From Sclerotinia nivalis (Eukaryota; Ascomycota; Leotiomycetes; Helotiales; Sclerotiniaceae), in the NCBI GenBank assembly GCA_029531795.1, contig JAPEIS010000007.1, positions 558,001 to 622,000 of the forward strand: DNA of 64,000 nt, written 5' to 3'. The first letter of the stretch is position 1; every line of letters starts with the position of its first letter. The notes under the pieces were generated by a model. The model saw only the letters and a list, made by a program, of their open reading frames with translations. It was not told the origin of the DNA and made no database searches. Below are positions 34,325 through 45,720 of this stretch, one piece after another. The translations under genes were made by a program, and so were the position numbers.

Positions 34325-34737
34325 TACTTTTTTCTTTTTTCTTCTTCTTATTATTGGTTAGTGTCATGAGGGAAGGTCCATATGTTTAATGGCTTTAGGG
34401 TTGGAGTCAATGGTGGAAGTTAATGATGGCTTGATGTTGCATTTTGAAGGGGGAAATCTAATTGTTTGGCTTTTAAATGGATATAGAAAATATATTCCAT
34501 TTTACTTTATGCGTATATTATTGCAGTTAAGCTTAAACCTATGTCTGTAATTGTACATTAACAGTCATTAATCTTTCCAGATTCATCATAAGAATGACTG
34601 ACCATAATCATAAACTACTCGGCTAAGCAGTCAATAATCCCATTCATTCACCCCATCATTTCTACCGAGTCATAGTAAATTCAATTCCCAGACATCAATC
34701 CCTTGGTACCAGCCCATATTGAGCTCCACAATCAGCA

Positions 34738-35020
34738 ATGACCTGGATGGACAGTCAAAATGAACCCTTACAGAGTCGTTCTTGCTCAGATCAGCGGAAA
34801 CATAAAAGATATGTGTATTATTTAGAGCATTTTCGACTTTTAAATCAAGGTTTATTCTTTAATGCACAAGTAACATATCACTATAGACTCATAATATAGA
34901 GTTTGTTTCGTATTCTAGGTGGTCCAAAGTGTACCTATAGACGCTGGCTTTTGCTCCTTCCTTTTCCTGAACTTAGCCTACAATTCCAAGGCCAATACAC
35001 ATAGTGAACGTTTTACTTGA
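34738..35020 (+). pseudogene. Remnant of a third related gene
   Basis: ATG 34738 opens a short frame ending in CSDQRKHKR, similar in position and sequence to CKRHKK just before the intron of the preceding gene. After an intron-like AT-rich stretch ending TATTCTAG at 34918, a frame reads VVQSVPIDAGFCSFLFLNLA to a TGA at 35018-35020, parallel to VVTYPLRQGG in the neighbour. The expected GT donor is absent: the sequence after the Lys/Arg codons is GATATGTG. I infer a decayed copy of the last two exons. The similarity is short. Confidence 0.3.
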
Positions 35021-35270
35021 CACAAGACGTGCTTGAATATGCTGACTTTCCTTCCTTGGTGTTTCCACTTCTATTTTACAACCTCAATGGCCAAAATGCT
35101 TAAAAGCACTAGGTTTTCCCCTTCCTCAATTCATTTTCTCCTCGCGATCAAAATATTGACCGAGACACACTCAATCAAACATTTCAAACCCTTCAATAAC
35201 ATCATCAACGAGGGTTTCTTTCCCTTCATTAATTGGATATTTTTCTCTACAATCATCAAATCACTTCAAA

Positions 35271-35972
35271 ATGTCTAGAAGACGGTCAGCTCGTTTAAGT
35301 GCACTTTCTTCTATCACCTCCGAGGCGCCATCTGAGAGTGCACCGGCTTCTCCTGAAGCAAAAAGTGCCAAGACTATATTGAACAAAGTATCCGCAATCC
35401 AGTATCAGTACCCAGCAATCATAGATCCAGATACAAACAAGTCTTCCTCTTCCGAAAGTGGTGACGACACAGGATCCGGCCGAAGCACCCCCACAGGCAC
35501 TGAAAGTCCTAAAAACACAGCATCCGGCCAAAAAGCCCCCGCAAACCCAGAACGCCGAGAGAGATATCAGGTCCTAATACTTCCTCCACAGGACATCGAA
35601 GCCCTTTCCGAGGATTCTGACTGCACCACATATACTACAGCATCACAGCAACTCATTATGTGGGCAGCACATCTCTGGTATCAAAAACATGCAAGTGTTT
35701 CTCTCCCACCTGTGATAATCAAACGTGATTATAATAGAGAGGAGTGCAAAAATGGGTGTGTTGGAGTTTTTCACTGCTGGGGCTGTAACAAAGGATGGAT
35801 TGCTGCTCATGCATGGGTAGATGTGTATTGCGACAGTGGTTGTATGACTTGTCCCGAAGTTAGTGGAGTGGATGCTCCAACTACGATACCTAGATTTATA
35901 TCTGGGGGCTCTCCAACTGATCGTGGTCATTGTTATGAATGTGCGAAAAAGGAAAAGGAGGAAATTTTGTAG
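35271..35972 (+). CDS. Cysteine-rich hypothetical protein, 233 residues
   Basis: Single-exon frame from ATG 35271. Residues 1-105 are Ser/Ala/Pro-rich and look disordered (MSRRRSARLSALSSITSEAP). Residues 106-233 appear folded, with a hydrophobic start YQVLILPPQDIEALSEDSDC and then clustered cysteines: CKNGCVGVFHCWGCNKGW, CDSGCMTCPE and GHCYECAKKEKE. Three or four CxxC-type pairs suggest a zinc-binding domain, but the spacing fits no family I recognise. There is no signal peptide, so a secreted disulfide-rich effector is unlikely. It sits in the island of unrecognised genes together with two smaller Cys-rich genes. Confidence 0.6.
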   Translation: MSRRRSARLSALSSITSEAPSESAPASPEAKSAKTILNKVSAIQYQYPAIIDPDTNKSSSSESGDDTGSGRSTPTGTESPKNTASGQKAPANPERRERYQVLILPPQDIEALSEDSDCTTYTTASQQLIMWAAHLWYQKHASVSLPPVIIKRDYNREECKNGCVGVFHCWGCNKGWIAAHAWVDVYCDSGCMTCPEVSGVDAPTTIPRFISGGSPTDRGHCYECAKKEKEEIL

Positions 35973-37155
35973 CTGGGATAGGAAGGCTTTTTACAGCTAG
36001 AGAAGGGTAGAGAAACTTCACTCTGGTGAGCGGACATTCATGAGTAAGCTATCTAAAATTCAAGTAACACACATTTCCGGCTAATATCTATACAGAAGCG
36101 TCCGCTTGTAAGATATTTGGAGGAAGGGCGTGGAAGATAGCAGGCAGTTGTTTTCGGGCACACAATTTTTCGTTCCTTGCTTTTGATATATGTCGCAAGA
36201 AGTGTCAAAGGGTCTGTGATGGACTAGAAATCAATAATGAGAGTATTATTTAGGTCCCAGACCGTACTCCTTTTTATCTTTTAATTCTCTAGATACATGG
36301 CCAATGACACTTCCAAGTTAATCCCTTTATCTTTCCTTACTTGAGTGGTGATTCACCTCATTTATGTCGGTTTGATCTCTGATGCTTACTTGATATATCG
36401 GACAAGAAGTTCTAACACTCACTTCATCGAAGAAGTTCGAAGATTCCTGAGATGTATTCATTCATTCTGGGGAAAACTCTGCCGTCAAGTCGACTCATGC
36501 AGTACTCTATAATAACAAGCATGCAGGAACAGCTTGACAACTAACTTGCTTAGAGGAAATTGACCAAAGATGACGCAGAATCTGTAAGGGATGCTGCCAA
36601 TATATCGATTTTTCCCATCTGGATCGGACGACTTGTGAAGTTATCTCTTCAAGGTCGATTTAGACAGCAAAATCTGACTGGCGTGAAATTATGGCTATAC
36701 TGCATTAATCTACAATTATTTCGCAAGCCTTATATACAATCGCTGACCACACGGAAGATCAGTGTTGACCTGAACTAGTTCGAGTCAGTGGAATAGTTGG
36801 TTTCAGGGATGAGTGGTGATGAAGATGAATTGTACGGGTGTGTGAAGGGGCGTTTGGAGGCAATAGTATCAAAATTCAACGGACGATACACAAGATAACA
36901 TCATGTAATACATCATGATTCTAGAACATTTGAAGTAAGATTATGTTTTTTGTTTCAGTATACGTGCTTTACAGAGAGGCATCTATATATTTCCTAAGGT
37001 TATATATACCAGTTCTTCTCCCCTTTTACTTTCCAAACACCTACATTTTGACTATGTATACAACTCAAGTAACCCACTCCAAAGGAACAACCTGTTGCTC
37101 ACCCAAGAAACATACATAAAAAACTTCGAACTACACACGCACACAACTTGCAGCC
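35973..37155. other. Intergenic, no supported gene
   Basis: Only short chance frames; the one at 36560-36778 begins at TTG. The segment before 37156 contains a TTCTCCCCTTTTACTTTCC leader block that recurs in similar form before 38046. Confidence 0.5.
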
Positions 37156-37578
37156 ATGGACAACAACAACAACAACGACAACCCAACCAACTCAGGTACC
37201 ACCAACGCCCTCACAAGACATTTAAGCAACTAATCCAGTTCCGTCAAAGGCCCTATTATCCACACAAAGCTACCCAGCATCCCCAATCATCGTCCCTCTA
37301 GACAATCATCCTCATCCACCTCCGCCTCCGCCTCCGAACGTCCATCCCCTGATAACTACAAAGTATTTAAAATTCGCGAAAAGAGTTGTAGAATGCGAAT
37401 TACCCAATAATCTGAATGTAAACTGTCATTAGATCACAAGTTAACAAACATCCTCGATTGTCTGGATTGCAAGATGGAGTTCGGAATGGGTACTGGAGAG
37501 ATGGTTTCTGATACTGCTCCTGGGTTTAAGAGCGGGGTTTGCGCGTTTTGCTTTCTTCGAGATGATGAATGTATTTAG
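37156..37578 (+). pseudogene. Small Cys-rich gene interrupted by two in-frame TAA codons
   Basis: From ATG 37156 one frame continues without a shift to TAG 37576-37578 (140 codons before the stop), broken only by TAA at 37231-37233 and 37408-37410. The first part is MDNNNNNDNPTNSGTTNAL, the middle is Ser-rich, and the end is cysteine-containing: ILDCLDCKMEFGMG then GVCAFCFLRDDECI. Frame conservation across both stops indicates recent inactivation. Both stops would result from CAA-to-TAA changes, the CpA-to-TpA type favoured by repeat-induced point mutation. The function of the ancestor is unknown. Stop-codon reassignment is excluded because neighbouring genes end in TAA. Confidence 0.5.
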
Positions 37579-38045
37579 TTTTGATGCTCAAGGATGATAT
37601 AGATGGATTCTGGTATAGTACTGGTTCACTGGGGATTGGATTGCGACTTGACTTGAATTCGGAGTTTTGAGGGGCTTTGGAAAGTCTCTGGTGCATGGGT
37701 TTACTGCCCGAATTATGATATTATGAATTAACGAATGACACAAAAAAGACAATGTATAAAATATTGTGATTTCAAGAATATTCATAGTAAGATCATGATT
37801 CATTCTTCAATGAATATACTTCAGAGAATCATTCATAGATTTAAAAAAAATTTGATATCATCTCCCTCTTCCCCTTTTGCTTTCCAGAATATCCGTACCA
37901 TCTTCAACTTTCCATACAACACAACTTCAAAGACAGAAAAACACAAAAACCTCTTACCTAGAACAACGAAATCACAGCAACATCTTACAAACTTACAAAG
38001 TGTACGCAAAAACCTTCGTAACCTTACAAATAATGAGTTATAATC
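37579..38045. other. Leader and intergenic DNA between two Cys-rich genes
   Basis: An AT-rich gap. CTTCCCCTTTTGCTTTCC near 37866-37885 matches a block in the leader of the preceding gene, supporting a shared origin of the two loci. Confidence 0.45.
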
Positions 38046-38393
38046 ATGGGTAATAATGGTTCAACCCCTTACAATAGTCTTACCCTCACATCAGGCAGCT
38101 GGACTGCCCCCAACTCCCGCACCATCTACCGGCCTAAAGCGTGCCCAAAAAGCTGCGAGAAAGCAATTCTCGGATGTTCTGTATGCCAAAAGAAAGCAGA
38201 GGCCCACGTACAACTTTCCTCGCCTTTTACTTTCTCTGAAGATTGTCAGATGTGTAAAAGAAAGTGGATTGGAAAGACTGTCCCTCGAGAAACGTGGATC
38301 TTCTTCAGTCCTGATGTAGTTCGTTGTAAATGTTCTCAAAGGCAAACTCAAACGTCTGGCGGGAGAAAAATTAGAAATATTAACGAATCATAA
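38046..38393 (+). CDS. Small Cys-rich hypothetical protein, 115 residues
   Basis: ATG-initiated single exon. After a Ser/Thr-rich start (MGNNGSTPYNSLTLTSGSW) come the cysteine groups ACPKSCEKAILGCSVCQKK, EDCQMCKRKW and VVRCKCSQR. This resembles the cysteine-pair layout of the 35271 gene and of the broken 37156 gene, with CxxC pairs and many Lys/Arg. No signal peptide. A second overlapping frame (38056-38319) is a shadow. A zinc-ribbon-like role is a guess; no family is recognised. Confidence 0.5.
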   Translation: MGNNGSTPYNSLTLTSGSWTAPNSRTIYRPKACPKSCEKAILGCSVCQKKAEAHVQLSSPFTFSEDCQMCKRKWIGKTVPRETWIFFSPDVVRCKCSQRQTQTSGGRKIRNINES

Positions 38394-38409
38394 TCGAATT
38401 ATAAATTCA

Positions 38410-38441
38410 TATTTCTTTTTTTTTTTTTTTTTTTTTTTTTT
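38410..38441. repeat. Poly-T tract of about 31 bases
   Basis: An uninterrupted T run just downstream of the 38046 gene stop, within its likely 3' region. Length may vary or be an assembly estimate. Confidence 0.9.
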
Positions 38442-39091
38442 CATATTTCTATTGTTGGTAGTATAAACACATCTTAGAATTTTATAGGAAACAAAGATTC
38501 ACCACACTCATTCCATAATCATTACTAATTTCATATCTCCAATCTCGGATTTTTTGAAGAATCAAATACTCTTCCTTTCCTAATGAGTAGTGTGCAAGCT
38601 GGAAAGTTTAGGTGGTGGATAGGAATACAACTTTGTATTAGGGTTCAATATCATTTATATGTACGAATGAGGTGGTTTGAGATTGATATGTTCAAACAAA
38701 AAAAGTGATGATTGATGATTGATGATTACTCCCTCTCATACTTGGAGGTGCTTTTCGACCGTGTTGGGCTTAGGGATGACACACACATAACTGCGCGTAA
38801 AAGAAACACTGACATATTGAAATCGCTCGTAGCAAGCCTCTTGATTCATATCTTCTAAACGCAACAGTCACTGTGCTGCTGAAGAAGAGTCATGCGAAGT
38901 ATTCTAAGACTTCCACAAAAAAAGAACATATCTAGTCCCCACCCAACATCTCCCTCAAGAAAGCATAACATCCAACTCCAATTCAGCATAAAAGTCAAAA
39001 ACACTCCACATAAACCAAATACAACTTAAATAAACCCAAGAATTAGCCCAAATACAACATCCTGCACCTCTATCATAAGATTACAATAATC
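38442..39091. other. Intergenic, no supported gene
   Basis: AT-rich DNA and a C/A-rich leader (from about 38930) before the next small ORF. Nothing else seen. Confidence 0.45.
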
Positions 39092-39349
39092 ATGACACAA
39101 TCCTCCATAAATCTCAGTCCCAATCCAAATCCAAATCTTGTCGAAGACGACCATCCCCATTTCGCCGAGCAAACCCCAGCATCTCAAAGCTCACAACAAA
39201 TGCCTACTCCCTCTCTCACCCCCGATGCCGATTCCACCATGCAACCTCAATCACCACAATCACCTCCACCCACCTCCACCCACCTCACCACTCCAACCCC
39301 AAGAAACCCCCAGTTATCAGCTCTAGGAAATTACATACGCGAATTTTAA
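39092..39349 (+). CDS. Small Pro/Ser/Gln-rich hypothetical protein, 85 residues
   Basis: ATG start in a C/A-rich leader typical of fungal 5' regions. The product (MTQSSINLSPNPNPNLVEDD, then a Pro/Thr-rich stretch) is fully low-complexity and ends GNYIREF. A second frame at 39458-39811 reads IPIHDEHDDPIYSALANANM and a hydrophobic segment FYISLVFTVCYATV. It could be a downstream exon after an acceptor near 39455, but I see no good donor, so the gene model is incomplete. Unknown function. Confidence 0.3.
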   Translation: MTQSSINLSPNPNPNLVEDDHPHFAEQTPASQSSQQMPTPSLTPDADSTMQPQSPQSPPPTSTHLTTPTPRNPQLSALGNYIREF

Positions 39350-39859
39350 ACACAAACTTGCTGTTCCACTATTTCTTTGGTCCCGTGTAAATCTTCTAAA
39401 ATACCAATCTTACACCTTACACCCACCACTCCCCTCTTCACAATAGCCACTTAGCACTTGCAAGGAGGAATTCCTATACACGATGAACATGATGACCCAA
39501 TATACTCCGCACTTGCGAATGCCAATATGGACAATGTGACTAAAACATACAGTTTTAAGAAAAACTCACCACTACAAAGTCTCATTGATACAATGGCTTC
39601 GATAACGTGCGGATGTAGAAGAATTGCGTTGAAATTTTATATTAGTCTCGTATTCACAGTTTGTTATGCTACGGTAACGTCAGTCATACACATAAATTCT
39701 CAACACGTCAACCAACATCTCCCCAAGAGATTCGTTTCCAGGGTTCCGAATATACGAATATCACATACAGCTTTTCCTCCATCAATCATTGCTTTACTCC
39801 GGAGATATTAGTTTGACCCATCACAGAATCACTGCATAAGACCCATCTCAACTTAATGC

Positions 39860-41289
39860 TCAACCCCTCGCAAACCCCTTTGTCTCCCCCCACTTCCTAA
39901 CCTTCCCATCCAAATCACTCCCCACAAATCCCCAAATCACACTCGTCCCCCAAGTAATCAACGTATCCAGCACCCAGTTTCCCCTCTTACTTCCACCCCA
40001 AGCACAAGCTCTCATCACACTTCCCAACCAACCTACCGTAACCAGATACTCTCCTCTTTCCAGTCCCTTAATCGCATTACTCGCGACTTCATCTGGTGTT
40101 TGTATTGGATCCGATTCTTCCAACAGATGTGTAACTTCCGGTTTCCCTTGATTTTCAATTTCTAATCCTGGACTTGCTATTGTACCGGGAAATATGGTGT
40201 GGATTTGTGGTGGATTGGGATACAGGAGGACTTCTTGATATAAAGTGTCGCTCAAACTTTTAATTGCTGCTTTGGCGGGTGAATATGATGTGTAACCCAC
40301 GATGGAATAAAAAGCCACAACACTACTGGTGAAAACTAAATGCCTTTCTTTCTTTTCGACGTTTGGTGTAGAGAGCCAGGATTTCAAAACACAATGTGCC
40401 ATGTCTGCACAAGACCAATAGTTGATATCCATTTGTGTACGTAGTTTTTGAGGAGTAGTTTCGAGGAAGAAACCAGGGGTTGATGTACCAGCGATACACC
40501 AGACGATGTCGGGAGGTGTAGAGGAATTGAATTTAATGGCTTCTTCGAGTATTCGGGCAGCTTCGGTTGGGATAGAAACGTCGGCAGAGATGTAGTGGAA
40601 GAATTGAGTTGATGGGGAAAGAGCTGCGGCCTGTGAAATGTTAGTTATGCTCATCAAAAGTTTGGCAAACACAAAAGTGTTTCCCCGTTGCCATTGCCCG
40701 GTTCCCCATTTTCCCCTCCTCATCGCCATTTTCCCCTCTCCATTCGCGCCACCCATCTGCAGTTCTCGCCGCCCAATTCCCAATTCCAAATCCCCCTTTA
40801 CCTTGTCCCTCTCCTTCTCCCTTCCCCCCTCTCACTCCCCTCCATCCCAAAGAAAGGAAAAACCACCCCCAAAAAACTCACCTTAATCTCCCGCATAGCT
40901 CCCTCCAATTTCCCCACATTCCTCGCCACAATAATAACATTCGCACCCTTCCGCGCCAACTGAATCGCAACACTCTTTCCCATTCCTTCCGAGGCACCCG
41001 TTAGGAGGATTGTCTATTATCATGATTGATTAGCACGTATTTATCTATCTGGACAGTTTGAGGAGGGAGAGAGAGAAGTGGAATATGAGGAGATGAGACG
41101 GGTAGAACGGGAAGTAATCCACAACCCAAAAGAAAAACAATTAATCAATCATACCTTCCCCCCAACCTGAAACCTATTCCCCCCAAACCCAAAAAACCCC
41201 ATAACTCCGGGCACCAAAGCCGCAATTCCAAATCCCAGCGCTGCAATCGTCCAATAATTAAAGTAATTAAAGTAGTTCAGTATAGACAT
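39860..41289 (-). CDS. TSC10: 3-ketodihydrosphingosine reductase
   Basis: Tsc10 reduces 3-ketosphinganine to dihydrosphingosine with NADPH at the cytosolic face of the ER, the second step of sphingolipid synthesis. Minus-strand exons: 41289-41155, 41013-40882 and 40630-39860, giving 345 residues. The N terminus has a membrane span ([20 protein letters not shown]). The SDR cofactor motif [12 protein letters not shown] opens exon 2, the catalytic Ser lies in [12 protein letters not shown], and the YxxxK pair is in [13 protein letters not shown] second hydrophobic stretch, [14 protein letters not shown], lies near the C terminus as in yeast Tsc10. Intron 2 is 251 nt and purine-rich on the coding strand. 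It can be read open, so the TTG-initiated frame reaching 40789 is partly intron. SCAP lies about 1 kb upstream on the same strand. Confidence 0.93.
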
Positions 41290-42247
41290 ACTGATTAATA
41301 CTTCCGTGATGGTTCGCAGCCCAGCCTAATGATTAAGTTAGTCAAGTCGCGATGTGATGTGATATCGCGAATTTTGGTGATGGATGAATTGAAATTGAAT
41401 TGGGATTGGGATTGGAGAAGCGATAAGGATAAGAACGCGCGAGTAACGATAAGAGAGAGGGGGGCAGGGGTTATGGGTCAAATTTCCACGTGGTTATTTA
41501 CACACCTACTTACCTAGTAGCCCTAGTAGATCTAGTAGCCCTAGTAGATCTAGTAGACCTAGTAGGATGGAATAGGATGGGATGAGCCGAGTAACTGGGA
41601 AAGTCGAATTAATCGGTTGATTAGTGCAGGAACGTGGATCTCTCTAGTAAGCTTAAGAAACTTAAATGTCTGTCTATCATTGGTGATAGGATGATGATTT
41701 TCATCAAGTTTCGTCGTGTGTGGGTGGAATAATATGATGCTAATTGTATTTTGAGAATCTTATCACTGTTAAAGCCATTATCACTGTCACTTTACCCCAT
41801 TCACGAAGTATATCAACCGATTATGATAGTCTTTTACTTTAGTGCGAATAGCAGTTGGCTAGCTAGCTAGCTACCGTTTGCAGGCTATTCTTAACAGATC
41901 CATCTTCATCCTATTCAAGCAAGCCCGCTGGATCATGATTTTGATCATGGAAGAATGCATCAGTAAATTTGAGCTTGGCATGCCAAAAGCCTAGCATTCA
42001 CCGTAACCATGACCTCTTGAAATTTTGATATAGATGCCACTATATCCACCAACGCCTTGTAATCGCAAAATGAGAACGAAAAACATATTCATCCATGAAC
42101 GCCACTTTCTAGACCATAGTAAAGCCTGTATCAATTCATTTCGGAAACGCCTTTTTGTCCATATAATGGGTATCATCCTTCCCTCCCCGATGCAAATCGC
42201 AAATAAACATAAATGATATCTTAAAAAGGATATAAAGCTTTTGCATG
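41290..42247. other. Intergenic between TSC10 and SCAP with short repeats
   Basis: Contains a CTAGTAG-type array (41516-41570) and a GCTAG run near 41862-41875. No supported gene. Confidence 0.55.
41516..41570. repeat. Imperfect tandem repeat built on CTAGTAG
   Basis: Units CTAGTAGCC and CTAGTAGAT alternate for about 55 bases, close to the TSC10 promoter side. Confidence 0.8.
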
Positions 42248-45200
42248 TCAGTCTGTTCTCTTTCGAGTAAGAACAGGTCTCTTCCTCCTATTCGCAGCAG
42301 GTGCCATGCCTACGAAGGTTTCATCAGATTCATTACCAACGCGATCGTAACGTTCATGACCGACAGTGATAAGTTTGACGACATTTCCCAATGCGACAAC
42401 GATACTATTCGTACCGACTTTCGTGACGGGGCCAAGTTTACCAACAAGTAAGACCTGATCGTATACTGAATTTAATGGCACAGAAGTTTCATCCCCCCTC
42501 GATCCCAAACTCCAAACCTCCCAGCCATCTTTTTTTCCTTCTGGATGGTCATTATGGGATTTCCTGTCAGAAACGCCACGTCGTCGAAGCCCATCACCTC
42601 CAATAGATCCCAAAAGTTGATTTCCCGTGGCTTGTTTGCCTTGATCCTGTAATTTCCGCACACCTACCACATAACCTGATTGAAGTGCTTGCCAATCACC
42701 AGGATTTTCAATACTATATCTCCGCTCTACAGTCTCGCGCCATAGACAGCATGTTTTAGAACCTGGTTTACCAGGGTCACGAAAACATATAGTATCACCT
42801 TCCCGGCTAGGCAAATAAGATTGCATCATAAGATTGCCGGTTTCAATGCAAGTATACATAAGTGCAAATGAACCCAAACCCACCGAACCGCATTGTGGCC
42901 TTCGTCTTGTCGAATGAACACATTGTAATGTTCCAGGCTTGATATTCTCGGTAACAAAGGAATGAGTCACATTATGAGTATAAATGTCGACAAGATCAAC
43001 ACTGTGATCGCGTATAGCAAGGAAGGAAGACAATGCCGGTAATGGAAGAATGGAATTGACATCTTTGTCGTCTGATACCCAAGGAAGCCTGAGATCATAT
43101 GAGACCCAACCAGAAGCTTCTTGAACCGCAACATGAACACACCCACGTTTTGATGCAGTGATGATTTTTGGAGGTGGTACGCAGCCATTTGTAACGACTT
43201 TCTCTAGATGTGGTTCAACACAAACGAGTGGGGTGCGACATATCTGTAATTCCTTCGCAACATGGTCTTCCATGTGAAGTTCTGTCATAAGACCGTTATG
43301 GCGCACAATGATAACTGGATCAATCAGTTCAACCTCATTGTGGCTGAAGAAAAATGCCTCTGGTGTTCGCCCTTTGACATCTACGGCCATTGTCGGGCCC
43401 CATCTTCGTTCGGGGATATTCCATAAGGCGACCATTTTCTTTGAAAGTATCGCGAGCCAGTTTGAATCGTTATCGATCGCCATGGCTAAAACAGGAAATG
43501 GGTCGATGTTGGATCCGGGATCTTCAACTACATAACTCCCGCCAGCATGCTGTGCATTCCAAACACGGATCCATCTGTCCAGGCCGACTGAGACGATAAT
43601 TCCATCACGAGAAGCTGTCATTAGGACAACATCCAGAGCATGACCAGAGCCAAATATTTTAACCGATAATAGGGGTTCATCACCGTGACCTTCGTGGTTT
43701 TCATCGTCAGATGGTTCATCAGACAAAAGATATTTGATGAATTGATTGACAGCCACACCGGTGATGAAAACAAACAAAAGAAAATGGAGGGACTGATTTT
43801 CGATAAAGTCATAGAAAGCCGGGAGAAATGATCTGACACCAAGTCTATTTGGAGTTCGGTCTGAGCCGTTCAACACAAAAACTAGAGGGTCATAAACTTG
43901 AGCAACAAAACTATGAGCATGTGGTTTGACAATGCTTATAAGTTCATGGACAGTTTCATGATCTTGTAATCGAAGCCAGGCAGTCGGAGTTCTGGCTTGA
44001 TGAACATCGACCTCTAGTACTGATGAAGAAGCTGTCGATGCTGTACGCAATAAATGTTTGCTACTTTGTAAAATGCCTTCATCGAAGTGCCACTGGCATA
44101 TTAGTACTACAACAACGAGTACCAAGGTACCGACCATACGAGTCGAAGGCATTTTTCCCCCATGAAGAATGAAGTCTACCCATGGCTTGGGAGATGGTCT
44201 CTCTGGTGATGAATAGCGTCGTTCCCGAGAAGCCGACAGCGTGTCATTTAGTTGAGGCCTCCGTACATCAATACTTAGAATAGGAGCAAAGAACATTAGT
44301 AGATAGAAGAAATCAAAGACTAATGCAAGCGTAGCGAAGCGACAGAAAGTAGCCAGTCCTTCGCCCCCGAATATTGATACAACCCACAAGAAAAAAAGTC
44401 TTTGGCCTGTGTTTGCAAGGAATATATGACCATTCTTTCCAAAAGCTTCTGCTGACCTAAGAGTCGGATGATGTGAAGAGGGCGTGACAATAACAGCTCT
44501 AACAAGTTGAAGCATATTTTCCGTACCGCAAAAAACCACAATTAAAGGGTAGTATTCTCTTGGTATCATAGACAGATCGGTTTTGACAATAGCGCAGATG
44601 GTAAATGTCGAAGTGAATGTAAATGCCAATTGAGTAGTTGCCGCAATGAGAAGACCCAGTCTTGATTTGAGAGCTCGCAAGCCCCATAGAGTTGCTACAA
44701 ACCACCATGCGCCCATGGCATAAGCGATGGCCAATGCAAGGAATTCCCAAGTGGCAGTGGGCTGAAACAAAAATTCGTAGGGGGTGCTTGTTATGGAACG
44801 ACCATCAGAAGGAATTAGGCGCCACTTGTCAGATCCCTTGGCTGCTATTTGAGCTGCTCTTCGTTCCCAATATTTCCCGACGGGGGAATCCAGCATGTGA
44901 GCTAAGGTTATGACCAATGCATCTGCAGCCACTAACCGGTGGTCCTCAAAGCGCTTACCACTGAAGACAATAGAGTGTCTCAAGGTAACATTGACCGAGG
45001 TTGATTGGTGTAGATTTTTGTTGACTGTCATTATAATGTCGTCATCGGCTGAGATAGCATCCTTCGAGCATGACCAATATTGTAGAGGGGAATGAAAGAA
45101 CCAAGATGAGTTTGACAGACCATTGACTGCGTGAAAGGCATCCCGTGTATCCACTGACATTTCATTTTGTGTATCGTCAATCTGGACTTGGTTAACTGCT

Positions 45201-45720
45201 TTGCGAGGGTTGAAGTCGACAGTGGGGCCCAAAATATTATCCTGTATCTCTAATGCTGCTTGGAGAACATCTGATTGTAAAGCCTTCATATAGCTCCCTA
45301 TCCCAGTATTAGCCTCCCGTCCTTCACAATCCGAGAGAATAACACACCATGTACCCAAATCGATCGCATGACCACATCCGGTTTCCTGGTATCGTCCAAT
45401 GCCTTAAGAGGTTGCGCTGAAGACCAGACATGATGTGGTAAATTTGATGCGCCACTTGTAAAGTCATTCGTGAAGAGGAATGGGAAGGGGTAAATCAGTA
45501 GTGTTGCGATGATAGCAGAGATAGTTATTGCGGCGACTGAGTGCTTTGCGATATTGTATCCAAAACGACTAAATCGGTCTCGAATAGGATGTTTATGATC
45601 AAGATCTGGAGGTTCCGTAGTTCTAACAGACGAGCATAATTAGAGTTATGAGCTTCGGGCAAGCTTGTTCATTAATTATATCACTTACCCTCTAAATGGA
45701 TAAAGGAGGTACCAAATCAT
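42248..45720 (-). CDS. SREBP cleavage-activating protein (SCAP/SrcB/Scp1), sterol-sensing
   Basis: SCAP escorts the sterol-regulated transcription factor SREBP in the ER and releases it when sterol or oxygen is low. In fungi it governs ergosterol supply and hypoxia and azole responses. Minus-strand exons: 45720-45689, 45622-45348 and 45297-42248, giving 1118 residues. Exon 1 is only 32 nt (MIWYLLYPFR). The 50-nt second intron joins SIWVHG to SYMKALQSDVLQAALEIQD, matching the family. After a first membrane span near residues 40-60 and a luminal loop, a sterol-sensing domain of multiple spans lies at about 287-445 (EFLALAIAYAMGAWWFVATL onwards). The C-terminal half is a divergent WD propeller, with GLDRWIRVWNAQ as the clearest blade near residue 680. 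The C-terminal tail is basic. The first ATG of the bulk ORF (45358) is inside intron 2. Confidence 0.9.

Noticed and set aside
38056..38319. Overlapping 87-codon frame within the small Cys-rich gene, considered as dual coding
   Set aside because: No evidence of protein character beyond what a shifted frame of a Lys/Ser-rich gene gives.
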